Positions 8,277 to 16,439 of a DNA stretch of 50,066 bases are shown here, one piece after another. How positions within the stretch are numbered: position 1 is the stretch's first letter; each line of letters opens with the position of its first letter. A model generated the notes under the pieces. The model was given only the letters and a program-made list of their open reading frames with translations. It had not been told where the DNA came from and did not search any database. The position numbers and the translations under genes were made by a program. This DNA comes from Rhodospirillaceae bacterium (GTDB lineage: Bacteria > Pseudomonadota > Alphaproteobacteria > Rhodospirillales > JABJKH01). Location of the stretch: positions 1 to 50,066 of the forward strand of contig JABJKH010000119.1 in the NCBI GenBank assembly GCA_018660465.1, written 5' to 3'.

Positions 8277-9047
8277 CTATTTCCCCTTGAACACAGGTTT
8301 GCGCTTATCGAAGAAGGCTTGGATGCCTTCTGCCCGGTCTTCCGTCGCCATCAGTTCATAAAACAGTTCCCGCTCTTGCTTCATCGCGTCGGAAAACGGC
8401 TCTTCCTGGCTCATCAGCACCGCCTGCTTGACCTTTTTGGTCGCTAAGGGGGGCATGGCCGCGACGGTCTCGGCGACCTCAAGAGCGCGGCTTAATACCG
8501 CGTCATCAGCCACCACCTCGCTGGCCAATTCCATCTCCAGGGCATCTGCAGCGCCAATACGGGCCCCGGTCAGGATCATCTGCATGGCGCGATATTTACC
8601 GACGGCACGAGGCAGGCGCTGGGACGCGCCCCCACCCGGCATGAAACCCAAGGTAATTTCCGGCAGGCCGATCTTTACGCCTTCGCCCATAATGATAATA
8701 TCGGAACACAGCATGACCTCACACCCGCCGCCCAAGGCATAGCCATTGACCGCAGCAATCAGGGGCTTTGGAAACACACCAAGGTCATGCCAAAATTTCT
8801 CATGGTTCCAGGATCTGATTTCGGCTACGTCAGCCGCAGCAAAGGCCTTCAGGTCAGCGCCCGCGATGAAGGCCTTTTCGTCCCCGGTCATAACCACCGC
8901 ACGCACATCATCGTCCGCCGCCGCCGCATCCAACAGGCGCATCAATTCGTCCCGCATTTCCTGGTTCAGGGTGTTAAGTTTTTCCGGATTGTTAAACCGC
9001 AGCAACAGCACTCCAGATGATGGAGCCTCGGTCAAAATTATCGGCAC
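8277..9047 (-). CDS. Enoyl-CoA hydratase/isomerase family protein
   Basis: A 256-residue crotonase-fold enzyme. The CoA and oxyanion-hole segment AFIAGADLKAFA is at 59-70 and GYALGGGCE is at 102-110. Both catalytic glutamates of true hydratases appear to be present, Glu110 and Glu130 (GLPEITLG). It would hydrate trans-2-enoyl-CoA, feeding the adjacent dehydrogenase. It is the first gene of the minus-strand acyl-CoA cluster, so the promoter should lie between 9048 and 9235, shared back to back with tusA. No thiolase or acyl-CoA ligase is present in this window. Confidence 0.92.
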   Translation of the reverse strand: MPIILTEAPSSGVLLLRFNNPEKLNTLNQEMRDELMRLLDAAAADDDVRAVVMTGDEKAFIAGADLKAFAAADVAEIRSWNHEKFWHDLGVFPKPLIAAVNGYALGGGCEVMLCSDIIIMGEGVKIGLPEITLGFMPGGGASQRLPRAVGKYRAMQMILTGARIGAADALEMELASEVVADDAVLSRALEVAETVAAMPPLATKKVKQAVLMSQEEPFSDAMKQERELFYELMATEDRAEGIQAFFDKRKPVFKGK

Positions 9048-9238
9048 TGTCGCCTCCCACTTTCGTAGACTTTACAGAACTTATTCTAGCGATGTTTAAG
9101 ATCACTACCAGTCCCGCATTTAGGCCTTAAGAAATCTGTTTATGCGAAAGTTATAATATAATAGACTGCTCGGCAGAAAAATTTTTAGCCCCTCGCATTA
9201 CCGAAAGGGCGCAACCAAAATAAATTGGAGCCTACTTG

Positions 9239-9460
9239 ATGACCATCGAACTTGATACCCAAGGAATGAACTGCCCGCTTCCCATCGTAAAAACAAAAAA
9301 AGCACTAAAAGGAATGAGCGCTGGAGAGGACATTAAGGTTCTGGCGACCGATCCCGGTGCCGTTGCTGACTTTGCAGCGTTCTGCCGCTCAACCGGAAAC
9401 GAGCTTGTCAGTGAAACTGAAGCGGATGGCGTCTTCACTTTTGTCATTCAAAAGAAGTGA
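9239..9460 (+). CDS. TusA-like sulfur carrier protein
   Basis: A 73-residue protein of the TusA/SirA family. The persulfide-carrying Cys12 sits in the family signature MNCPLPIVKTKKAL, followed by the usual DPGAVADF segment. TusA-like proteins relay sulfane sulfur from sulfurtransferases. The ATG at 9239 is chosen because GGAG ends eight bases upstream; the TTG at 9236 is too close. The frame overlaps the end of the convergent YedE-like gene by 13 bases. Having a TusA beside a YeeE/YedE pair is a known association and suggests that sulfur taken up by the transporter is handed to TusA. Confidence 0.92.
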   Translation: MTIELDTQGMNCPLPIVKTKKALKGMSAGEDIKVLATDPGAVADFAAFCRSTGNELVSETEADGVFTFVIQKK

Positions 9461-9864
9461 TTGTAGGCGCGGTGTAACGCAAACCCGCCGAACATCGCCA
9501 ACACAAACCAGACAGAGCCCATGTGGCCGTAAGCCAGCCCCGCAATAGCTGGCCCCGGGCATAACCCGACGATGCCCCAGCCAAGGCCGAAGATTCCCGC
9601 GCCCAGCAATAGTTTTGCGTCAATGTCGTGCCGCGTTGGCACATGAAAGCTGACATCAAACAAAGGCCCTGGACGTTTCAGGATGAAACCGAACGTTCCG
9701 CCTGTCACTAGCAATGCACCGCCCATGACCAAGGCGAGGCTGGGGTCCCAATTTCCGGCAACATCCAGAAACCCCAAAACCTTTTGCGGATTGACCATTT
9801 CTGACACGGCAAGCCCCAGTCCGAAGATAAGGCCTGCAACTGCTGCTACTAGTAGACGGCTCAT
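9448..9864 (-). CDS. YeeE/YedE-family membrane protein, C-terminal half (PmpB/DUF6691-like)
   Basis: A 138-residue membrane protein with about four helices. The conserved GLCPGPAIAGL near residues 107-117 carries the single cysteine typical of the second half of split YeeE/YedE transporters, which move thiosulfate or another sulfur species. The start is placed at the ATG at 9864, which overlaps the upstream stop codon as ATGA; a longer frame reaching 9972 would run through the upstream gene and reads as non-family sequence. It is translationally coupled to that gene and converges with tusA. Confidence 0.88.
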   Translation of the reverse strand: MSRLLVAAVAGLIFGLGLAVSEMVNPQKVLGFLDVAGNWDPSLALVMGGALLVTGGTFGFILKRPGPLFDVSFHVPTRHDIDAKLLLGAGIFGLGWGIVGLCPGPAIAGLAYGHMGSVWFVLAMFGGFALHRAYNHFF

Positions 9865-10292
9865 AACGCGGCTCCCATCAAATGACGGGTCACATAGACC
9901 GTAATGCCTGCGACCCCCATAAACGTCATGGTCGCGGCTAAGGACCGGCCCGAACGCCGCCCAAGGCCACACACGCCGTGACCACTGGTGCAGCCACTGC
10001 CAAGACTGCTACCAAATCCGACCAAGCCACCGCCCGCCAACAGGAACAGCAACGACGACGTGATCTCAATGTCTTGCAGCGCGCCCCCAGCAGAGCGATA
10101 GATAAACACGCCAGCGATCAATCCCATCGCAAATAAAATGCGCCAGGTTACGGAACCGATATCGCGCGAAAGAATGCCGCCCATAATGCCGCTGACTCCC
10201 GCAATTCGACCATTACCCCACAACAATATTACCGACGAAAGTCCAATTAAAACGCCACCTAATATCGCCTCAAAAGGCGTAAAATTTTCCAT
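9861..10292 (-). CDS. YeeE/YedE-family membrane protein, N-terminal half (PmpA-like)
   Basis: A 143-residue membrane protein with about four helices. The conserved cysteine motif GSGCTSGHGVCGLGRRS carries two cysteines and is the hallmark of YeeE/YedE sulfur-compound transporters. The start is set at the ATG at 10292 (MENFTPFEAILGG), which matches where family members normally begin; a TTG at 10322 would add ten residues. With the next gene it forms the split two-subunit version of the transporter. Thiosulfate is the best-known cargo of the family, and the cargo here is inferred. Confidence 0.88.
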   Translation of the reverse strand: MENFTPFEAILGGVLIGLSSVILLWGNGRIAGVSGIMGGILSRDIGSVTWRILFAMGLIAGVFIYRSAGGALQDIEITSSLLFLLAGGGLVGFGSSLGSGCTSGHGVCGLGRRSGRSLAATMTFMGVAGITVYVTRHLMGAAL

Positions 10293-10532
10293 TTCCAATG
10301 ACCAACCTACAAATTCACACAAAAAAATCGTTGTTAGTCAGTGACCTAAAGGGTTGATCGATTAAAATCAAATAAAAAACATTGTATTATCATAACAACC
10401 CCATAACTTGTGTGTTATAGTTCTTGATGAATCTTAGAGACGGATAAAAGGGGAGTATCGGTCTCTGTGATAAATTAATTTTTTTTTGTATCTCGTTGCT
10501 CCAAAAATTTTGGGGCCAGAAGGTGGTATGCG

Positions 10533-11135
10533 ATGATGGCAATCGGTGGCGAAAGCGGCCCTACGTTGCGCTTCCTCATTGTTGAGGATGACGCAGACTA
10601 CGCCAATTATTTGGAAACGATGATTGCTAGCGTGTGTCCAACCAATCGTGGCATCAAAAGAACGGAAAGCGCTGCGGAAGCTATTGATCTTTTACGGGGG
10701 TCCTTTTTCGATGTTTGCTTTCTGGATTATTTCTTAACCGATGGCGGCACGGGCTTTGACGTGCTCAACGGCCTCAAAGATAAAAATCTACTGACCGCTT
10801 TCGTGTTCCTGACGATGAATACCAAACGTCAAACCGCGTTTGAGGCGCTTCAGTTGGGCGCGATGGATTACCTCATAAAAGCCAAGTTTGATGAATTTGA
10901 GCTTGCGAAGTGCATTTCTTATGCGCTGTATCGCAAATACAAAGAGGTCGAGCTTCAGACCTCTGCTCTGAAAGATTCCCTGACCGGCTTGGGCAATCGC
11001 GTGCTGTTCGAAGAAAACCTTCAGATGGCGGCCTTACAAGCCAAACGCTCGGACGAAAACCTCGGCGTGCTGTACATCGACATCGATGATTTCAAGGAGA
11101 TCAACGATACGCACGGACACGTTGCTGGGGACTAA
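10533..11135 (+). CDS. Response regulator with GGDEF domain, cut short by an in-frame stop
   Basis: The frame starts at ATG 10533 or 10536 behind AGGTGG. Residues 12-130 are a receiver domain: acidic pair Glu18/Asp19/Asp20, phosphorylated Asp65 (CFLDYF) and Lys116. A GGDEF domain then begins (DSLTGLGNR at about 149-157, LYIDIDDFKEINDTHGHVAGD near 181-200) and is stopped by TAA at 11133-11135. The same frame resumes at once with the rest of the domain. Position 201 normally holds Glu or Gln in this domain (GDE/GDQ), so one base change from GAA or CAA explains the stop. As it stands the product lacks the catalytic motif. Confidence 0.85.
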   Translation: MMAIGGESGPTLRFLIVEDDADYANYLETMIASVCPTNRGIKRTESAAEAIDLLRGSFFDVCFLDYFLTDGGTGFDVLNGLKDKNLLTAFVFLTMNTKRQTAFEALQLGAMDYLIKAKFDEFELAKCISYALYRKYKEVELQTSALKDSLTGLGNRVLFEENLQMAALQAKRSDENLGVLYIDIDDFKEINDTHGHVAGD

Positions 11136-11138
11136 GTT

Positions 11139-11498
11139 TTGAAGTCAATCTCGGAACGTATCGTAGATCAAACCAGAGAAAGTGACGTGGTCGCACGGCT
11201 GGGCGGTGATGAGTTCGCGGCGGTTCTAGTCCGCGTCGATAAACCTGAGCGCGTTCAACAAATTGCACAAAATATAGAGCAAGCGATCTCCAGCAAGCCT
11301 TATGAGATTGACGGAAAGATGGTTTCCGTTGCCGCCAGCGTCGGGGCGTCGGTCTTTCCAAACGATACCTCCGACATCAACGAATTGGTCAAAACCGCTG
11401 ATATGCGCATGTATGGCAGTAAGAAGTCCAAGAAAGATAAAAAGAAAACCGATTCAAACGTCCATTTTTACAACCCCGTCAGCGGCGATGTAATGTAA
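11139..11498 (+). pseudogene. C-terminal half of the interrupted GGDEF diguanylate cyclase
   Basis: This is the same reading frame as 10533-11135, resuming after the TAA. It contains RESD, a match to the RxxD inhibitory site, exactly five residues before an intact GGDEF (11202-11216), and then normal GGDEF-domain sequence to a natural stop. The first codon after the stop is GTT and the next TTG; there is no Shine-Dalgarno ahead of the TTG. Independent translation seems unlikely, so I read it as the downstream piece of a nonsense-interrupted gene, or of a gene with a sequencing error or readthrough. Confidence 0.75.
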
Positions 11499-11516
11499 GC
11501 CTGACCGGTTTTCCGT

Positions 11517-12095
11517 TTACGCTCGGTAAACACTGCAACTCGTACGCACGACATCGGCGTCAATGAGGCGCTCGTGCATTCGTTCGCCGTAGATTCTTTT
11601 TCTCATATATACATACCCCGAGCCATCATACATCCACGCCGTCTTATCAAGGTCATGCCAAGTCGTTCGGGTAAATACACGATCACCTTCATAGGTCATT
11701 TCAATCTGTACGGTGCAGGAAACATTTGCCCGAAAAGACCTTTGCTCGTCCGTCTTTATATCCACCCAAACACGAAGGCCGCAGCTTTCTGCCCCGCGCC
11801 CGAATTGTTTGCGTCTACAATAAGTGTATTCGGATGAAATCGTATGCTCGAACCCTTTGTTATTGTTTGAAGACGACCGATGGGAACGTCCATGATGGCG
11901 TTCCCTGTAACGCGGGCGATCTAGTTCCCAAGGTTTTCGGGCGCGCGCTCTGTTGTCTCGACGGTACTCCCCGGCTCCATTCTCAGAAACCCGAACGCCG
12001 CCAACGCGGGTATCTGCGGCTTCGACTGAAGCCGTTTGAAACAACATGGCAGTGGCGAAAAGTGCGCTGATAATTTTGATCGTGGTCATGGTCAA
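11517..12095 (-). CDS. Secreted basic protein of unknown function
   Basis: A 192-residue protein with a clear signal peptide: hydrophobic residues 7-24, with likely cleavage after VEA or EAA near residue 26. A low-complexity Arg-, His- and Ser-rich stretch (about 40-78) follows, then a cysteine-containing domain with Cys at about 93, 105, 127 and 187, which may form disulfides in the periplasm. No family is recognised. It is divergent from the CopD-like gene and converges with the broken GGDEF gene. Confidence 0.65.
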   Translation of the reverse strand: MTMTTIKIISALFATAMLFQTASVEAADTRVGGVRVSENGAGEYRRDNRARARKPWELDRPRYRERHHGRSHRSSSNNNKGFEHTISSEYTYCRRKQFGRGAESCGLRVWVDIKTDEQRSFRANVSCTVQIEMTYEGDRVFTRTTWHDLDKTAWMYDGSGYVYMRKRIYGERMHERLIDADVVRTSCSVYRA

Positions 12096-12206
12096 GGTCC
12101 CCCAATTTAGATTTCACTAAACCCTATGAAAGGGTCAGGGGGCTTTTCTCTAAGTCTCAGATATTGCATAATAAATTCAAGCAACTTAATTGGGAGACGC
12201 CTTGCC

Positions 12207-12674
12207 ATGCCCAACGTTTCAGCTCTCGCAGCACCCATTCACGTTCTTGCCGCCATTGTTTGGGTCGGCGGTATGTTTTTTGCCTACTTGGTCTTGCGGC
12301 CGGCGGTTGACCAAATGGAGGGACCAGAGCGGCTGAAACTGCTGAACCGTGTGTTTGAAAGATTCTTCGCCTGGGTCGCACTGGCCGCGGCGTTGTTGCC
12401 AATGAGCGGGTATGCGCAGATTTATCTGGATTTCGGCGGGTTTGAAAACGTCGGGTCCCACATCACCACCATGCAAATCACCGGGTGGATCATGATCGGG
12501 CTTTTTCTCTATATCTACGCCGGGCCCTTCCAGGTATTTAAGCGCCACGTCGCCGCCGAGGAATGGCCAGAAGCGGCAGCTCGGCTAAACACCATTCGGC
12601 TGATCATCGCGGTTAATCTGGTGCTCGGGTTGGTAACGTCAGTGTTTGGCGCGTCAGGGCGATTCTGGGTCTGA
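12207..12674 (+). CDS. CopD-like four-helix membrane protein
   Basis: A 155-residue integral membrane protein with four helices. The N-terminal IHVLAAIVWVGGMFFAYLVLRP and later histidines resemble the CopD (copper resistance D) superfamily and related haem- or copper-associated membrane proteins. The start is taken at ATG 12207, with GGGAGA about ten bases upstream; the 27 residues in front of it look untranslated. Its last 21 bases overlap the end of the convergent BenE-like gene. A link to copper is only by family. Confidence 0.75.
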   Translation: MPNVSALAAPIHVLAAIVWVGGMFFAYLVLRPAVDQMEGPERLKLLNRVFERFFAWVALAAALLPMSGYAQIYLDFGGFENVGSHITTMQITGWIMIGLFLYIYAGPFQVFKRHVAAEEWPEAAARLNTIRLIIAVNLVLGLVTSVFGASGRFWV

Positions 12675-13865
12675 ACCCTTCCAGTACAGAAGTAAATCTT
12701 CGCGCTCTGCAATCAAGGACGCTCCGATCCCCGCAACAATTGCCCACACGGCAGAGGTGATCCCAGCCACCGCGAAAGGCGTCGCAGAGACCGCAAAGGC
12801 GACCAAGGCACCAAACGCGAGCTTACCCTGAAAGGCTTTTTCAACGGCCCCCTGTAAAGATGTAAAAATCGCCAACCCGGCCAAGGCAAAAACGAACGAC
12901 TTCGGTAAAATTCCTACCAAGGCAGCAACAGAACTCGCCGACAATGCCATGAATATTACCAATCCTGACGCGACCAGATTTGCACAATACCGTTTCTCCA
13001 TCGGCCCGGCATCTTCGCTGGCAACAATCGCCGCCCCCGCACGGGCCACAGTTCCTGGATGCCCGCCGAACAACGCATTGATCATGGAGTTAATGCCAAC
13101 AGCCACAGTGACCTGAGTCACCGGTACCTTGTAGCCTTGCGCCACCAAGAACCCCAAGCCCTGTATATTGCCAAGCCCCATGGTGAGGATGATCAGCGGT
13201 AGGCTAACGGCGATCATGGCTGACGGGTTAAATGACAACGCATAAAGTTCCACATTCGGCAATTCGAACGGTACAGCAGCCGCCTTAATATCCCCCCATA
13301 GCCAAGCGGCAATTCCGCCAATAACCACGGCGAGCCCCATCGGTGGCAGCTTTGGATTCTTGAGCCCACGCCCCACCAGATACGCCGCAACAGTTAATCC
13401 GGCAACCGACGCATCGGTCACCGTCGCTTCGACCATGCGCGTGACATAGATCAGAATACTGCCGGCAAACATTCCCATGATGATCGGCAACGGCATCCAC
13501 GTCATGATCCGCTGCCCAAATCCGTAGATACCAAGAAAGGTAATGGCAATCCCGGCAACCAAATTGGCCCCCAAGATTTCAGCAAAGCTATATTGCCCTG
13601 CCAGGGTGCCGATATAAATCATTCCAGGGATGGTCCAGGTGATGGGAATGGGCTGGCGATACTTTATGCTGAGGAAGATCGACGTCACTGCGCCTGTGAA
13701 CCAGACAATAAAAACCCAGCTTGATGTCTCAGCCGCGGTCAATCCCAATTGCACCGATACCGCGACATGCAGCGGCAAAGCTCCAAACGCATACCAAACA
13801 AAACAAGTCAGCCCAGCCCAAAACGCAGACATGGAGAAATCGCCGTTGATCGAAGGCCTAGACAC
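12654..13865 (-). CDS. BenE family transporter (benzoate/H+ symporter-like)
   Basis: About 403 residues with some twelve hydrophobic segments, matching the BenE family: an early GLTAAETSSWVF, an ITWTIPGMIYIG re-entrant-type segment and an INALFGGHPGTVARAGAAI loop. Family members import benzoate or similar aromatic acids with protons. The start is placed at GTG 13865, since GGGG lies nine bases upstream; a GTG at 13892 would add nine residues but lacks a ribosome site. No benzoate oxygenase genes are nearby, so the substrate is uncertain. Confidence 0.85.
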   Translation of the reverse strand: MSRPSINGDFSMSAFWAGLTCFVWYAFGALPLHVAVSVQLGLTAAETSSWVFIVWFTGAVTSIFLSIKYRQPIPITWTIPGMIYIGTLAGQYSFAEILGANLVAGIAITFLGIYGFGQRIMTWMPLPIIMGMFAGSILIYVTRMVEATVTDASVAGLTVAAYLVGRGLKNPKLPPMGLAVVIGGIAAWLWGDIKAAAVPFELPNVELYALSFNPSAMIAVSLPLIILTMGLGNIQGLGFLVAQGYKVPVTQVTVAVGINSMINALFGGHPGTVARAGAAIVASEDAGPMEKRYCANLVASGLVIFMALSASSVAALVGILPKSFVFALAGLAIFTSLQGAVEKAFQGKLAFGALVAFAVSATPFAVAGITSAVWAIVAGIGASLIAEREDLLLYWKGSDPESP

Positions 13866-13949
13866 GTGGAAATTCCCCTGTATCCCGAACACACACGCAT
13901 GTGACGAGGAAGTATAGGGTGGAAATTGGTAAGATGTAAGGCTCCCCCC

Positions 13950-15296
13950 CTAAAACAAATTCTTCACATCCGACGAAAACGTTGGGAAGGCGAAGATGTC
14001 GTCTTTTAGGGCGCTGGCAGCAATTCCGTGGCGCATGGCCATGGCGAACAGGTGAATGAGGTCTTCGCCGTTGTGGCCGACCATGTGGGCGCCGACGATT
14101 TTGTCTTCTTTCTCATCCACAAGCACCTTCGCAAAAGCAACTGATTCCGCGTAAGCCTTGCCTGAAAACCAGTCGTGCATGTCGTTGGTGGTGACTTTGA
14201 CGTCCAGACCTTGGTCTGCGGCTTCTTGTTCGGTCAGGCCCACCGTGCTGAGCGCGGGCACGGTGTAGACGCAACTGGGGATAACACTGTAATCCGGCTT
14301 AACTGAGGCTCCATTTACAATATTCTGGCCGACAATCCGGCCTTCGTAGCTGGCAATCGGCGACAGTTGAGCTGATGTCACCAATGAATCGCCACAAACC
14401 CAGACGGACGGGTTCGAGGTCGAGCGCAAATATTCATCAATCTCAACCGCTAAGTGATCGTGCTTTACGTTTCCAGCATCCAGATCAAGGGTGTCGACGT
14501 TGGCCACCCGGCCCGCGCCATTTACGACCCGATCAGCGAGCACTGTGTGTTCGCCGCCTTCGTCTTGATAGGCTACCTGCAGCCTGCCGTTCGTCTCAAT
14601 GATCTCTTTGACTGCGACGTCGGTTTTCACCGTAATGCCAATGCGTTCGCTTTCGGCCTGGATTGCTGCCACTGCATCGCCTTCGATCTTCGGCAAAAGG
14701 CGCGACATGACTTCCAAAATCGTGACCTTGGTGCCAGCTCTGGCGTAGACATGGCTGAATTCCATGGCGATGACGCCACCGCCGATGAAGACGACTTCGT
14801 CTGGTTGGGTCTCTTCCGACAAGACTTCGTCTGACGTGATCATCAACTCCGCCCCCGGGATCGGCAGCGGGCGCGGCTTTGAGCCTGTCGCGATGACGAT
14901 ATTATCACCCTCAAGGACTTGGCCATTTACGTCGATGGAATTAGGGCCGACGAACTTGCCTGTGCCCTTAAAGACATCCCCGCGCTTGCCGGCCAAGCCT
15001 TCCATGGCCCCCGGAAGGAAGCCGATCATGTCATCCTTACGGGCGACCATCTTGGCCCAATCCAGCGATGGTTCGCCGACGGTGATGCCGTGAACTTCCG
15101 CAAGCTCTATTTCATGCAGGGAATGGGCAGCCGCGACGAAAACCTTCTTCGGCGTGCAGCCCCGGTTGGGGCAGACACCGCCGAAATCTAGCTCTTCGAT
15201 AAAGGCGATCTTCTTGCCGGCTTCGTGGGCGATTGCGGAAACACCAAACCCGGCGTTTCCGCCCCCCAGAATGATAATATCGTACTTGTCCGCCAT
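13950..15296 (-). CDS. FAD/NAD(P)-dependent disulfide oxidoreductase (glutathione reductase family)
   Basis: A 448-residue class I pyridine nucleotide-disulfide oxidoreductase. The FAD-binding GGGNAGFGVSA comes near the start, the redox-active pair Cys42/Cys47 is in GGVCPNRGCTPKK, the NAD(P) fold is GGGVIAME, and a dimerisation domain ends the protein. The usual C-terminal HPTxxE motif, whose His-Glu pair shuttles protons in glutathione reductase and lipoamide dehydrogenase, is replaced by FPTFSSD. It therefore belongs to a divergent branch whose substrate I cannot name. The ATG at 15296 has GGGAG nine bases upstream. Confidence 0.9.
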   Translation of the reverse strand: MADKYDIIILGGGNAGFGVSAIAHEAGKKIAFIEELDFGGVCPNRGCTPKKVFVAAAHSLHEIELAEVHGITVGEPSLDWAKMVARKDDMIGFLPGAMEGLAGKRGDVFKGTGKFVGPNSIDVNGQVLEGDNIVIATGSKPRPLPIPGAELMITSDEVLSEETQPDEVVFIGGGVIAMEFSHVYARAGTKVTILEVMSRLLPKIEGDAVAAIQAESERIGITVKTDVAVKEIIETNGRLQVAYQDEGGEHTVLADRVVNGAGRVANVDTLDLDAGNVKHDHLAVEIDEYLRSTSNPSVWVCGDSLVTSAQLSPIASYEGRIVGQNIVNGASVKPDYSVIPSCVYTVPALSTVGLTEQEAADQGLDVKVTTNDMHDWFSGKAYAESVAFAKVLVDEKEDKIVGAHMVGHNGEDLIHLFAMAMRHGIAASALKDDIFAFPTFSSDVKNLF

Positions 15297-15379
15297 TGGT
15301 CCCAACTCCCTGTGCGCTTTTTTATATTTACTCCAAAAAAGACTACTCGGATTGAGAAGAGATCAAAAGCTTTACGCGG

Positions 15380-15679
15380 TTACGCCGCCAGTCGGTTTTC
15401 GGGAACCTCAAACAGACTTTCTTTTCCCTGAAAGTCAGCTTTGATCACGCGCCCACTGCCTCTAGATACTTGTGGCATCATACCACCGTGGCTGATTGCA
15501 TTGATCTGATCCCGTCTGAGACCAAGATCGCGCAGTTGGTAATCAGACAAACCGGTCAGATCAAAGCGTTTGGAACGGTGAAACAGAGACCAAAACCCTT
15601 TTAAGGCCTTTGTGCCCAACGTTTTCAGCCGTTCTGCCTTTGAATCGTTCGATTTATAGGCGATTGCAATTAATGTCAT
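15380..15679 (-). CDS. DUF1127 (YjiS-like) protein
   Basis: A 99-residue protein. The central segment FDLTGLSDYQLRDLGLRRDQI is the arginine-rich DUF1127 signature, widespread in Alphaproteobacteria. Some members affect phosphate, RNA or denitrification-related regulation, but no role can be assigned here. The start is the ATG at 15679 with GGAG seven bases upstream. The C-terminal 40 residues extend past the DUF1127 core and are not recognised. Confidence 0.82.
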   Translation of the reverse strand: MTLIAIAYKSNDSKAERLKTLGTKALKGFWSLFHRSKRFDLTGLSDYQLRDLGLRRDQINAISHGGMMPQVSRGSGRVIKADFQGKESLFEVPENRLAA

Positions 15680-15794
15680 GGTCTTACTCCTAAGTCGCGG
15701 TTCATGTTGGAGCCGACCATAGGAGGGATGCCGAAATCTAGATACTTCGTGAAATGTAGCAATCAACTATTTTTTATGTAGTTAGAAAAAGAAG

Positions 15795-16307
15795 CTACGC
15801 CCCGTCCTCTCTCTCGACCCCCAACCGCCGGGCGATCATGTGATCAACACTCACTGGACCAGGGCCGGTAATAATCAACCAGACGAACATAATGACGTAG
15901 AGGACTTGTGGCAGGTACAAGAACCAATCCAGCCAATCCAAAGGCCCCAAGCCCGCCGGAATGGCGTGATGAATCTCCACCGTCACGATGGCGACGATCA
16001 TGGCAATGGTGAGCGCGATCGAACAGAACGTCGACAGAAACCCAACAATCAAAAACATCCCGCCAAAGCACTCGACCGACGCCAAGAACACAGACATGAA
16101 CTCAGGAAACGGGATCCCTGCCTCAACCATGGTCTTGAGCAAGCTTTCGCCATGCTTGGCACTAAACAGCTTATTCCACCCCGAAATCGCAAAGAACGCG
16201 CCCAAAGATACCCGTGCCAGCAATATCGGCGCCCACTGCCACCGAGGCTCGCCTTGGAGGATGCGTTGGATCAAAGAGATAAATCTTGAGGACTGAATAT
16301 TTGCCAT
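15795..16307 (-). CDS. DoxX family membrane protein
   Basis: A 170-residue protein with four transmembrane helices. LLARVSLGAFFAISGWNKLF (about 28-47), the following AGIPFPEFMSVFLASVECFGGMFLIVG and the later WLDWFLYLP match the DoxX/DoxD-like family. Members include quinone-linked thiosulfate oxidation subunits and redox-stress membrane proteins. Since the window has other sulfur genes a redox role is conceivable, but the match does not reach that level. It lies 100 bases from DUF1127 on the same strand. Confidence 0.88.
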   Translation of the reverse strand: MANIQSSRFISLIQRILQGEPRWQWAPILLARVSLGAFFAISGWNKLFSAKHGESLLKTMVEAGIPFPEFMSVFLASVECFGGMFLIVGFLSTFCSIALTIAMIVAIVTVEIHHAIPAGLGPLDWLDWFLYLPQVLYVIMFVWLIITGPGPVSVDHMIARRLGVEREDGA

Positions 16308-16439
16308 CTACTTCCCATGAATTCGACATTTTATAACAGCGTTCCAGGAACGACCTCGCGCAACGCATCTTACACATTTGCTAACCCGTCGTCTCATAGT
16401 AAATCGTTCCTGGCACTCACTGCGACTGAGCACACTCTC

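Noticed and set aside
9865-9972. N-terminal extension of the YedE-like gene
   Set aside because: The extension reads through the upstream partner gene in another frame; the ATGA overlap gives a natural start at 9864.
11514-11531. Terminator between the broken GGDEF gene and the secreted protein gene
   Set aside because: GTTTAC/GTAAAC can pair, but the stem is short and there is no T-run.
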